Below the pieces are notes generated by a model that was not told where the DNA came from, did no database searches, and was given only the letters and a program-made list of their open reading frames with translations. The translations under genes and the position numbers were made by a program. 64,000 nucleotides of DNA, from contig NZ_CP150265.1 of NCBI RefSeq assembly GCF_037976325.1, positions 3,963,501-4,027,500 on the forward strand, in the 5' to 3' direction. This document shows positions 15,540 through 24,070 of this stretch, one piece after another (position 1 is the first letter of the stretch; each line of letters begins with the position of its first letter). Source of the stretch: Paenibacillus sp. FSL K6-3182. Its GTDB lineage: Bacteria; Bacillota; Bacilli; Paenibacillales; Paenibacillaceae.

Positions 15540-17510
15540 CTATTCCTCATATTCCATAAAATCGACATTCTCGACAATCCAACGTTTACGCGGATCTACC
15601 TTATCACCCATAAGCGTCGATACTCTGCGTTCTGCTTTGGCTGCATCCTCGATTTGAACCTGAAGAAGCGTTCTTTTCTCTGGATCCATCGTCGTTTCCC
15701 ACAATTGATCAGGATTCATCTCACCAAGCCCTTTATAACGCTGAAGCTCATAATTTTTACCGTATTCCTTCAAATAGTTTTGAAGCTGCTCATCTGTCCA
15801 CGCATATCGAATCGTTTCCAGCTTGCCAGATTTACGTGTAATTTTGTAAAGCGGCGGCTGAGCGATATAAACGCGTCCCAAATCGATTAACGGCTTCATA
15901 TAGCGATAGAAAAAAGTAAGAAGCAGCACTTGAATATGAGCGCCGTCTGTATCCGCATCGGTCATAATAATAATTTTATTATAGTTGCATTCCTCAGCGA
16001 CAAACTCAGAACCCACACCTGCCCCTATTGCAGAAATGATGGCCTTGTACTCGTCGTTTTTCAAAATATCGATGAGCTTGGCTTTCTCCGGATTCATTGG
16101 TTTTCCCTTAAGTGGCAGCAGCGCTTGATATTTCGAGTCACGGCCCTGCTTAGCTGAACCTCCTGCTGAATCCCCTTCCACAATAAACAATTCCGTGCGA
16201 GTAATATCTTTTGACTGCGCAGGAGTTAGTTTGCCATTTAGATTGGAGCTCTCGCTCCGCTTCTTGCCGCTGCGGATTTCCTCACGCGCTTTGCGCGCTG
16301 CTTCTCTCGCTTTCGAGGCTTGAAGTGATTTTTTTAACAGCATTTGTGCGATTTGAGGGTTTTCCTCAAGAAACACCTGCATCTTCTCCGAAACAATTGC
16401 GTCAACAGCGCTTCGCGCGGACGAGCTTCCGAGCTGGTCTTTTGTTTGTCCGACAAACTCAACCTCAGACATTTTGATATTAATAACGACCATCATGCCT
16501 TCGCGCAAATCGTTGCCTTCAAGGTTTTTGTCTTTCTCCTTAAGCATCGCTGCTTTACGGGCATAGTCGTTCATGACGCGAGTATAAGCGGTTTTAAAAC
16601 CGGTTTCATGCGTACCGCCGCCGCGTGTTGGAATGGAATTGACGAAGGAAGCGATCGTCTCCGTGTATCCGTCATTATATTGGAGGGCTACCTCCACCTC
16701 AATATCATCGCGCTCACTAGCAAAGTGAATAACATCGTGCAGTACGGTCTTTTCTTCATTCAAAAACTGAACGAATTGACGAGCTCCGCCTTCATAATGA
16801 AACACATCCTGCTTGCCGCTGCGGTCGTCTTTAATTGTTACCTTTAATCCAGAGTTTAGAAAAGCAATCTCTTGCAAACGCTCTGCCAGCGTATCATAAC
16901 TTAATGTTGTGCCATTCTGGAACACGCGGCCATCCGGCTTAAAAGTAACCTTAGTGCCTGTCCGATTCGTAGTGCCAATAATCTCAAGTCCGCGTACGGG
17001 CTCACCAACATGCTCACGTCCCGCTTCATCGATCCAATATTCAAAGCGTTGTCTGTGAATTTTGCCGTCTCGGTAAATATCAACCTCAAGCCATTCTGAC
17101 AAAGCATTTGTAACAGATGCGCCAACGCCGTGCAGACCGCCGGATTTCTTATATCCGCCGCCGCCAAATTTACCGCCCGCATGCAAAATCGTAAATACGA
17201 CCTGCGGTGTAGGAATACCGGTCTTATGCATGCCGGTAGGAATACCACGCCCGTTATCGTGTACCGTTACTGCTCCGTTCTTGTGCAGCGTCACTTCAAT
17301 GGCCGAACAAAATTTAGCCAAATGCTCATCGACTGCATTATCGACAATTTCCCAAACGAGATGATGCAAACCCGAACTGCTTGTACTTCCTATGTACATG
17401 CCCGGTCTTTTACGAACTGCTGTTAACCCTTCAAGCACCTGTATATCATCGGCCTCATAATTTCGGTCTGCGGCCGCTGTATTTGCGAAGAGATCTGTTT
17501 GCTCAGACAT
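15540..17510 (-). CDS. parE: DNA topoisomerase IV subunit B
   Basis: ATPase subunit of topoisomerase IV. The 656-residue protein has a GHKL ATPase domain (WEIVDNAVDE, HDNGRGIPTG, GGLHGVGASVTNALS), a transducer, and the TOPRIM domain (FIVEGDSAGGSAKQGRD, DADTDGAHI). The frame can be extended to 17534, but ATG at 17510 is preceded by AGGGGG with 6-base spacing and gives the usual MSEQTDLF start. It forms an operon with parC. Confidence 0.97.
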   Translation of the reverse strand: MSEQTDLFANTAAADRNYEADDIQVLEGLTAVRKRPGMYIGSTSSSGLHHLVWEIVDNAVDEHLAKFCSAIEVTLHKNGAVTVHDNGRGIPTGMHKTGIPTPQVVFTILHAGGKFGGGGYKKSGGLHGVGASVTNALSEWLEVDIYRDGKIHRQRFEYWIDEAGREHVGEPVRGLEIIGTTNRTGTKVTFKPDGRVFQNGTTLSYDTLAERLQEIAFLNSGLKVTIKDDRSGKQDVFHYEGGARQFVQFLNEEKTVLHDVIHFASERDDIEVEVALQYNDGYTETIASFVNSIPTRGGGTHETGFKTAYTRVMNDYARKAAMLKEKDKNLEGNDLREGMMVVINIKMSEVEFVGQTKDQLGSSSARSAVDAIVSEKMQVFLEENPQIAQMLLKKSLQASKAREAARKAREEIRSGKKRSESSNLNGKLTPAQSKDITRTELFIVEGDSAGGSAKQGRDSKYQALLPLKGKPMNPEKAKLIDILKNDEYKAIISAIGAGVGSEFVAEECNYNKIIIMTDADTDGAHIQVLLLTFFYRYMKPLIDLGRVYIAQPPLYKITRKSGKLETIRYAWTDEQLQNYLKEYGKNYELQRYKGLGEMNPDQLWETTMDPEKRTLLQVQIEDAAKAERRVSTLMGDKVDPRKRWIVENVDFMEYEE

Positions 17511-18214
17511 GAGCGTCCCCCTATCTTTAATCACGTTTCCGTATCTTCAAGCTATTTTAATTCAATTTGTCATGTTTCGTAAAGTCTCCAAAAAAAAACG
17601 ATTAGTGCAATTACACGATCTTCAAGCCTTATTTTGCTAATGGTCATAAGAGATACATATAAGGATAACACACTATCCTTGCTTAACAGAACCTTCCATC
17701 GATTAGTTTGGAGGGGTTCTATAGTTTCCTGTCTTGTTTCAACAGCAGCACTACTTATTCATAACCTACAGCTCAGCGTATGTAATAATCGGAATAAGCG
17801 CAAGCATAATTAACACAATAACAAAAAAACTTTTTTTGTTCCACAAATTCTACAACTCATTTTCAATAAAACGCTTAAAGTTATTCGTGTGTATCCACTG
17901 TTCGAGCGTTTCTACCAGCTTCGACCACTAAACATTGCGTTATACGCTTGTCGTACATGTAGAATTTACTGCAATGACATTAGCTAAATCCTTCGAAAAT
18001 AAAATGGAATGCACACATCGCTTTAATAACTGTTGTTAGCATGTTTTGCAGAATCAATAGATTTATGTATGCGTGGTAACAATTTGTATTAAAAAAAGCG
18101 ATTGTGAGGCTCAGCCTTGCCTAATTAATCGATTAGGATTGACTTTAATGCTCAACCTTCGTAATATGGTTTACGATTCAAATCTACACCCAAAATCATA
18201 TTCGAGGTAGCAGA
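17511..18214. other. Long intergenic region between parE and a small CDS
   Basis: About 700 bases, A+T-rich. It must hold the parE promoter on the minus strand, but I find no clear -35/-10 pair. A small perfect hairpin, AAGGATA/TATCCTT, lies at 17661-17680. A possible 26-residue membrane peptide reads leftwards at 17766-17846. The rest shows no coding pattern, tRNA or repeat I can support. Confidence 0.5.
17766..17846 (-). CDS. Possible tiny membrane peptide, 26 residues
   Basis: TTG at 17846 opens a frame reading MWNKKSFFVIVLIMLALIP followed by IITYAEL. This is a basic N-terminus and one hydrophobic helix, the shape of many small membrane proteins. The start codon is weak and no good ribosome site precedes it, so this could be chance. 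Confidence 0.25.
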   Translation of the reverse strand: MWNKKSFFVIVLIMLALIPIITYAEL

Positions 18215-18400
18215 ATGAATACGAATGAACGCATTGATTGTTTGAAATGCAAACATTATTTTATTACATGGGAGCCAAGTGCACCTAAAGGCTGCAGAGC
18301 TTTTGGATTTAAAACAAGCGTACTGCCGAGCATAATGGTTTTTCGCTCATCTGGCAAACCCTGCATGCATTTTGAAACAAAAGAAAATCATAAAAAATAA
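18215..18400 (+). CDS. Conserved small Cys-rich protein, 61 residues
   Basis: Contains CLKCKHY (CxxC at residues 9-12), a further Cys at 27 (KGCRAFGFKT) and one near residue 50 (GKPCMHFE), so a four-Cys zinc or iron site is likely. The pattern CKHYFITWEPSAPKGCRAFGFK is one I associate with small Bacillota proteins, sometimes misnamed uracil-DNA glycosylase. It is far too short for that enzyme, and I assign no function. The ATG follows GAGGTAGCAGA. A strong terminator lies downstream. Confidence 0.75.
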   Translation: MNTNERIDCLKCKHYFITWEPSAPKGCRAFGFKTSVLPSIMVFRSSGKPCMHFETKENHKK

Positions 18401-18447
18401 GATTATATCAAAAGTTTTGAAATTAGTGTATTAGGGATATCCCGAAC

Positions 18448-18474
18448 AAAAAAAGCACCCTAAGGTGCTTTTTT
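18448..18474. terminator. Bidirectional terminator
   Basis: AAAAAAGCACC-CTAA-GGTGCTTTTTT: a perfect stem with A and T tracts, between converging genes. Confidence 0.9.
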
Positions 18475-18505
18475 GAGAACAATGCGAACTACGACTTTCT
18501 TCCTA

Positions 18506-18793
18506 TTACTTATGCTTCGACCAGTTAGGGTCGCTATTCTCAAGCAAATAAGAAAAATCGTTTTCCAAACGCTTTTGCTCCTGCTTCTTCTTTTCTTCTT
18601 CCTGTTTGCGAAGTTCTTCTTTACGTGATGCTTCAGCCTGCTTCATATCATCCGCTTGTGCTTTTAGCTTGCCAAGCACCTCATTGCTTAATAAATCCTT
18701 GAGCGTCAAGCCGTTTTCCGACTCATTTTTTGGAGCATTTTTTGATGATGATCTAGGAGCTGAAGACGTTATTTTTTTCTGTTTTTTACCCAT
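18506..18793 (-). CDS. YqkE-like protein (DUF3886)
   Basis: A 95-residue, highly charged protein. The N-terminus is basic and Ser/Lys-rich. The core LTLKDLLSNEVLGKLKAQADDMKQAE continues into a long Glu/Lys/Gln helix (RKEELRKQEEEKKKQEQKR) and the end reads FSYLLENSDPNWSKHK. This matches the order seen in B. subtilis YqkE. The function is unknown and the helix is probably a coiled coil. The ATG at 18793 follows AGGTGCAGCAGCT. It lies 30 bases after purT and may be transcribed with it. Confidence 0.75.
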   Translation of the reverse strand: MGKKQKKITSSAPRSSSKNAPKNESENGLTLKDLLSNEVLGKLKAQADDMKQAEASRKEELRKQEEEKKKQEQKRLENDFSYLLENSDPNWSKHK

Positions 18794-18823
18794 AGCTGCT
18801 GCACCTGCCTTAAAATAAACTTT

Positions 18824-20008
18824 CTATTCGTTAGTATACGATACGTAAAGAGCTTCTGCAGCTTTTCGAGCTAAATCTCGTGCTTGCTCTACATCAGGAG
18901 CAGTGCTCAGCGCAACGGCCATCCTTCGTCCAACCTTCGTTTCTGGTTTTCCAAAAACGCGAACCTGTGTATTAGGAACCGACAAAGCCTCTTCAATACC
19001 GCCAATGCGGAAATCGGAAGATTCACGGTCTGCTTTCAACGTATGTGATGCACCATGTGACAGCAACCGAATTGTTGGAATTGGAAATCCTAAAATAGCT
19101 CTTACATGCAGGGCAAACTCTGAAAGATCCTGAGTCGCCATCGTTACCATGCCTGTATCATGTGGACGCGGCGATACTTCACTAAACAAGACGCCATCCT
19201 TTGTAATGAATAGCTCCACTCCGTAAATACCAAAACCGCCCAGCTCATCGGTGATGCGTTGCGCTATGGACTCCGCTTGAGCAATTTGTGCCTCAGTCAT
19301 ATGATGCGGCTGCCAGGACTCGATATAATCGCCATCCTTCTGCACATGACCAATTGGCGGACAATAGCTTGTACCCGAAACTGATCGTACAGTAAGCAAT
19401 GTAATTTCAGATTCAAATGTTACAAAGCCCTCCACGATAACACGCTGCTTCTTGGCACGTCCACCTTCCATCGCATAGCTCCAGCATGCTTCAAGCTCCG
19501 CTTCAGATCGGCAAACGCTTTGTCCTTTGCCTGAGGAGCTCATAATTGGTTTGATGACACATGGGAAACCAAGCGTTTCGGCCGCAAGAGCAAGCTCTTC
19601 AAACGTATCTGCAAATCGATATGGCGCGGTAGGCAGCTCCAATGTCTCAGCAGCTAAGCGGCGAATGCCTTCGCGGTCCATCGTCAGCCAAGCTGCGCGT
19701 GCTGTAGGAATAACGCGATGTCCTTCCTTCTCAAGTTCAAGCAGCGTTTCTGTAGCTATTGCTTCAATTTCCGGAACAATATAGTCAGGCTGCTCCTTCT
19801 CAATAATACGGCGAAGCTCAGCCCCATCCAGCATATCCGTTGTATAACTGCGATGTGCAACCTGCATAGCTGGTGCTTGATCATAGCGATCTACTGCAAT
19901 GGTCTCGATGCCAAGCCGCTGAGCCTCCAATACAACCTCTTTACCAAGCTCACCAGAGCCTAGCAGGAGCAACTTGCGAGCATTCGTTGTTAAGGGTGAT
20001 CCATACAT
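18824..20008 (-). CDS. purT: Formate-dependent phosphoribosylglycinamide formyltransferase 2
   Basis: ATP-grasp enzyme that formylates GAR with formate and ATP in purine synthesis. The 394-residue protein shows the N-terminal LLLLGSGELGKEVVLEAQRLG nucleotide fold. The ATP-grasp region contains GFPCVIKPIMSSSGKGQS, GFGIYGVELF and the metal ligands in EVSPRPHDTGMVT. Length matches PurT (about 390). The ATG at 20008 follows AGGAGG at a rather long 12 bases. The leader contains a segment complementary to that ribosome site. No other pur gene is present. Confidence 0.95.
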   Translation of the reverse strand: MYGSPLTTNARKLLLLGSGELGKEVVLEAQRLGIETIAVDRYDQAPAMQVAHRSYTTDMLDGAELRRIIEKEQPDYIVPEIEAIATETLLELEKEGHRVIPTARAAWLTMDREGIRRLAAETLELPTAPYRFADTFEELALAAETLGFPCVIKPIMSSSGKGQSVCRSEAELEACWSYAMEGGRAKKQRVIVEGFVTFESEITLLTVRSVSGTSYCPPIGHVQKDGDYIESWQPHHMTEAQIAQAESIAQRITDELGGFGIYGVELFITKDGVLFSEVSPRPHDTGMVTMATQDLSEFALHVRAILGFPIPTIRLLSHGASHTLKADRESSDFRIGGIEEALSVPNTQVRVFGKPETKVGRRMAVALSTAPDVEQARDLARKAAEALYVSYTNE

Positions 20009-20016
20009 AAAGAAAA

Positions 20017-20108
20017 AGAACCTCCTGGAAGCAAATCGAATCGTCAGCTCTGTCCTAAAGGCAGAGACTAGCGTTTCGGTTCGTTTTTTCTTCCATTGTG
20101 GAGGTTCT
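20017..20108 (-). promoter_or_regulatory. Structured purT leader that can mask the ribosome site
   Basis: On the minus strand AGAACCTCC (20100-20108) is exactly complementary to GGAGGTTCT (20017-20025), which contains the purT Shine-Dalgarno sequence. Between them is a smaller hairpin, CTCTG/CAGAG (20048-20066). A ligand or protein could switch the 9-bp pairing. I do not recognise a known riboswitch class. Confidence 0.5.
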
Positions 20109-20164
20109 AAGCTTAAAAATCAACTATTTTATAAGCATTTGCTGAAATGAATGATGCTCACGTT

Positions 20165-21988
20165 TTAAAGAAAACGGTACTGTGCTTCGATCAAGCCGTT
20201 GTAAACGCCGCGCTTTGCAAGCAACGCTTCGTGATTGCCTTGTTCAACGATTTCACCGTGGTCTAGCACGATAATTTCATCCGCGTGACGAATCGTCGAC
20301 AATCGGTGAGCAATCATAAAGGATGTACGTCCTGCTAGAAGAATTTTAAGAGCTTCTTGAATTTTCAGCTCCGTTTCAGTGTCAATGCTGGCTGTTGCTT
20401 CATCCAAAATTAGAATTTGCGGATCAGCTAGCAATGCTCTGGCGAACGATAGCAGCTGACGCTGACCCATGGAAAGTACATTGCCTCGCTCCTCAACCTG
20501 CGTATCATAGCCATCTGGCAGCCCCATAATGAAATCATGCGCGTTAACGGCTTGAGCTGCTGTTACGATCTCCGCATCGGTTGCATCCAAGCGTCCATAA
20601 CGAATATTGTCACGAATCGTGCCTGCAAAAATAAACGTATCCTGGAGCACAATGCCAACCTGTGAGCGCAGGCTTTCAATCGTCACATCACGAATATCGA
20701 TGCCGTCAATAAGGACACGGCCTTCAACCGGATCATAGAAACGGCATAATAGATTGATGATTGTACTTTTTCCTGAACCCGTATGCCCTACGAGCGCTAT
20801 CGATTGGCCTGCTTTTACATCGATGGTGATGCCTTTGAGTGCTGGCCTTCCCTGCTCGTATTCGAACACGATATTGTCGAACTTTACGGCGCCAACAATT
20901 TTCGGAAGTGGCTTTGCAACCTTTAGTTCCGCTACCGTCGGTTCTTCATCAATAAATTCAAAAATCCGTTCTGATGAAGCCATCGCAATAAGCAGCTGGG
21001 AGTACATTTGTCCTAGTCGGTTGATCGGGTCCCAGAAGTTGCCGATATAGTTGGCATAACCAACAAGCAATCCAACGGTAATCGCACCTACTTGAATGAG
21101 GTGGGAGCCATACCAGAATAGAATAAAAGTACCGATTGCTGAAGTGATCTCGATCACAGGGCCGAACGTTTGGTTAAGCGATGACGCTCGGTTCCATGAT
21201 TTATTGTTGATCGTATTCATATGATCGAAGAAGCTCATATTGTCTTTCTCTTGCACGTATGCTTGCGTTACCTTCATCCCTTGAATACTCTCATTTAAAT
21301 GTGAGTTAATACGGGATTGCTTAATGCGCACATCCTGCCATGCAAAACGAATCTTTTTGCGCAGAGTCGTTGATACAATAAACATTAACGGTACGGTTAT
21401 CATTACCGCAAGGCCAAGCTTAAAGTTCCATACGAGCAAAATAATGACGATACCGAACAATTGCACACAGTCCATCAATAAGTTGACGACACCGTTTGTA
21501 AACAAATCCTGCAGTGCATTTACGTCATTCGTGACACGAACGAGTACTGAGCCTGCTGGGCGCTTGTCGTAAAAACGGAAGCTTAGCTTTTGAATATGCT
21601 GGAATAAATGATTTCTGAGATCATAAATAACTTTTTGCCCAATGATATTCGTATATTTGATCCGGTACGTATTGGATGCCCATTGAATAACATATAAGAC
21701 CAGCATGATGCTTGCGATTGTAATCAACTTCGGAACACTTGTTTCACCTTGCTCAGGAGCAATCGCTTCGTCAATTGCCAGAATGACGAGCGCCGGCACG
21801 CCTAGGCGTGTCAATGTACCAAGAATCATCATAACGATGACAGGCATTAATTGTTTTGTGTAAGGCTTCATATATCCGAATAGGCGGCGCAATTGGCCCC
21901 AGTTAAAGGGTTTTTCAATCAGCTCATCGTCTTGGTATATGAATCGTTCATTTTTATTGCTAGCTTTTGCTTTGGCACTCGTACTCAT
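20165..21988 (-). CDS. ABC multidrug exporter half-transporter, BmrD/YheH-like
   Basis: A 607-residue protein with an N-terminal six-helix exporter domain (about 35-330) and a C-terminal ATPase. Walker A is GHTGSGKST, Walker B is ILILDEATASID with catalytic Glu, and the H-loop is IAHRLS. The signature is the non-canonical LSMGQ. This is the partner type that supplies the catalytic Glu in BmrCD-like heterodimers. Its ATG overlaps the stop of the upstream half-transporter by one base (TAATG). Substrates are probably hydrophobic drugs, inferred from the family. Confidence 0.9.
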   Translation of the reverse strand: MSTSAKAKASNKNERFIYQDDELIEKPFNWGQLRRLFGYMKPYTKQLMPVIVMMILGTLTRLGVPALVILAIDEAIAPEQGETSVPKLITIASIMLVLYVIQWASNTYRIKYTNIIGQKVIYDLRNHLFQHIQKLSFRFYDKRPAGSVLVRVTNDVNALQDLFTNGVVNLLMDCVQLFGIVIILLVWNFKLGLAVMITVPLMFIVSTTLRKKIRFAWQDVRIKQSRINSHLNESIQGMKVTQAYVQEKDNMSFFDHMNTINNKSWNRASSLNQTFGPVIEITSAIGTFILFWYGSHLIQVGAITVGLLVGYANYIGNFWDPINRLGQMYSQLLIAMASSERIFEFIDEEPTVAELKVAKPLPKIVGAVKFDNIVFEYEQGRPALKGITIDVKAGQSIALVGHTGSGKSTIINLLCRFYDPVEGRVLIDGIDIRDVTIESLRSQVGIVLQDTFIFAGTIRDNIRYGRLDATDAEIVTAAQAVNAHDFIMGLPDGYDTQVEERGNVLSMGQRQLLSFARALLADPQILILDEATASIDTETELKIQEALKILLAGRTSFMIAHRLSTIRHADEIIVLDHGEIVEQGNHEALLAKRGVYNGLIEAQYRFL

Positions 21989-23775
21989 TATACGGTACTC
22001 CCTTTCCGCTCATTCGCTTGCGCAGCTATAGCAGCATCATCAAGCGGATAGTCAGCATATTGAATGTTGTAGGTGTCGCGGTATGGTCCTTGCTGCTTAA
22101 TCAGCTCTGCGTGTTTACCACGCTGAACGACATGGCCCTTGTCTAACACGATGATTTCATCGGCATGTCTAAGCGAAGAAATCCGATGTGCAATAATAAA
22201 GGTCGTGCGGCCAGCCATCAGCTCCTTGAAGCCCGCTTGAATTTCATGCTCGGTTTCCATATCTACCGCGCTTGTTGCGTCATCCAAAATTAAAATTCTA
22301 GGATTTTTTATAAGTGCTCTAGCAATGGCAATCCGTTGTTTTTGTCCACCGGACAAGCCCATTCCTCTTTCGCCGACAATCGTATCGTAGCCTAGCGGCA
22401 GCTCCAAAATGAAGTCATGCGCTTTAGCCAGCTTAGCTGCGTGCTCGATTTGCTCTGGTGTTACATCCCGCACGCCATAAGCGATATTATCGCGAATCGA
22501 TGCCGAGAATAAGAACGTTTCTTGAAACACGGGAGCTATTAATGAACGAAGGCTTGCGACATCCAAATTTTTAATATCGATGCCGTCTAACGTAATTGAA
22601 CCTGTTTTTACATTATAGGCTCTCATTAACAATTGAATAATCGTTGATTTCCCTGAGCCTGTCGCACCAAGAAACCCAATGACAGAGCCTGCTGGCGCAT
22701 CAATGACCAAATCGGTTACCGCCGGCGTTTTGTCAGGATAACTGAACGTAACATGATCGAAGCGTACATGACCTTTTACAGTATCGCTGCTAACCTCAAT
22801 CGCGTGCTCAATATTTTTTACATGAACATGTTCATTCAGCAGTCCTAGTACACGCTCGCCTGAAGCTTTGAACTGCGTGTAGTTGTTAATATGGAACCCT
22901 AGGCCCCACATCGGACCGATAATGTACCAAATCAAGCTGAAAAATGCGACAAATTCACCGAGCTGCAGTGATCCGTTAATGACAAGAATACCGCCTGTTA
23001 CAAGCAGGATTACTGCGCTTAAGTTCGCTACAAGCTCCATTACAGGGAAAAATTTCGCCCAAATCTTTGCTGCGCCAACCTGATTCGTTTGATAGGCTTC
23101 ACTGCGTATGGAAAATTTAGATACCTCATGCGATTCACGTGCAAAAGATTTAACCGTGCGTACGCCCGTAATATTCTCTTGAACCGCTGTCGTTAAATTA
23201 CTCATCGCTTGACGCATTTCGCGGAACGCTGGATGAATATTGCGTTCAAAACGAATGGCTGCGAAGCCTAGCAGCGGTATCGTTACTAATGTAATCAAAG
23301 TTAGCTGCCAATGAATAGAGAGCATCATTGCGCCGCCGAACAAGATCATCAACACCATATTCAAGATTTGTGCAAAGCCGAAACCGATAAAGTTGCGAAT
23401 CGCCTCTAAATCAGCCGTTAAACGTGACATCAAATCGCCTGTTTTCGCTTTGTCATAATATTGAAATGACAGCGTCTGCAGCTTGTCGTACAGAGCATTC
23501 CGCATGTGGAACGCCACTTTGTTACCAAGTCGTGCACCAAAAAAACCATGTAAATACTGCATGCATCCTTTAATGATAATGACTCCGACTACTGTAAAAG
23601 CAAGCGTCGGCACTAACTCGAATTTTTTTGGCGTAATGACATCATCAATCAAGTATCTCAGTAAATTCGGATAGACAAGTCCGAGCGCCGTAGCGCACAT
23701 TAAGCAAAATATCGAGGTGAACATAAACTTTCGTTCCGCCCAATAAAATGCTTTCAACTGCCTTAGTACGTCCAA
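21988..23775 (-). CDS. ABC multidrug exporter half-transporter, BmrC/YheI-like
   Basis: A 595-residue partner of the gene downstream. Exporter helices fill about residues 15-310. The ATPase has Walker A GATGSGKST, canonical signature LSGGQ, and Walker B ILILDDATSAVD, in which Asp replaces the catalytic Glu, as in BmrC. The pair thus forms one degenerate and one active ATP site. I chose TTG at 23775 (MDVLRQLKAFYW), preceded by GGGGAG; the longer frame to 23862 adds a hydrophobic leader with no ribosome site. Confidence 0.88.
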   Translation of the reverse strand: MDVLRQLKAFYWAERKFMFTSIFCLMCATALGLVYPNLLRYLIDDVITPKKFELVPTLAFTVVGVIIIKGCMQYLHGFFGARLGNKVAFHMRNALYDKLQTLSFQYYDKAKTGDLMSRLTADLEAIRNFIGFGFAQILNMVLMILFGGAMMLSIHWQLTLITLVTIPLLGFAAIRFERNIHPAFREMRQAMSNLTTAVQENITGVRTVKSFARESHEVSKFSIRSEAYQTNQVGAAKIWAKFFPVMELVANLSAVILLVTGGILVINGSLQLGEFVAFFSLIWYIIGPMWGLGFHINNYTQFKASGERVLGLLNEHVHVKNIEHAIEVSSDTVKGHVRFDHVTFSYPDKTPAVTDLVIDAPAGSVIGFLGATGSGKSTIIQLLMRAYNVKTGSITLDGIDIKNLDVASLRSLIAPVFQETFLFSASIRDNIAYGVRDVTPEQIEHAAKLAKAHDFILELPLGYDTIVGERGMGLSGGQKQRIAIARALIKNPRILILDDATSAVDMETEHEIQAGFKELMAGRTTFIIAHRISSLRHADEIIVLDKGHVVQRGKHAELIKQQGPYRDTYNIQYADYPLDDAAIAAQANERKGSTV

Positions 23776-23985
23776 GTAAATCCATCTCCCCGTATCTATT
23801 TTGTAAGCATGAATGAATATTATCAGCATCATCAAATGCGAGCAAACAGTATAAATATGCATATACCTGTTATAAACCGCTTATTGACTCGTTATCTAAA
23901 TTGGAAACGGTTAATACTCCCAATTGGTCGCAAATCATGACAAATATGTGCCTATTACTCAATTTTTGCACAAAAACACACTAAA

Positions 23986-24027
23986 TAAAAAAAAGCTTTT
24001 GCAAGCGTTTTACACGCTCGCAAAAGC
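23986..24027 (-). terminator. Terminator after the dynamin gene
   Basis: GCTTTTGC pairs with GCAAAAGC, with an inner AGCG/CGCT stem, followed on the minus strand by nine T. Confidence 0.88.
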
Positions 24028-24070
24028 ATTCAGCTGTTAATGCGATAGAACAATCCGTATTCATTGACAA

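Noticed and set aside
17734..17931. 65-residue + strand frame
   Set aside because: Low-complexity, His/Ser/Phe-rich translation with no ribosome site.
20060..20096. PurR box pair before purT
   Set aside because: One CGAAC-like element is visible, but I find no inverted partner at the usual distance.
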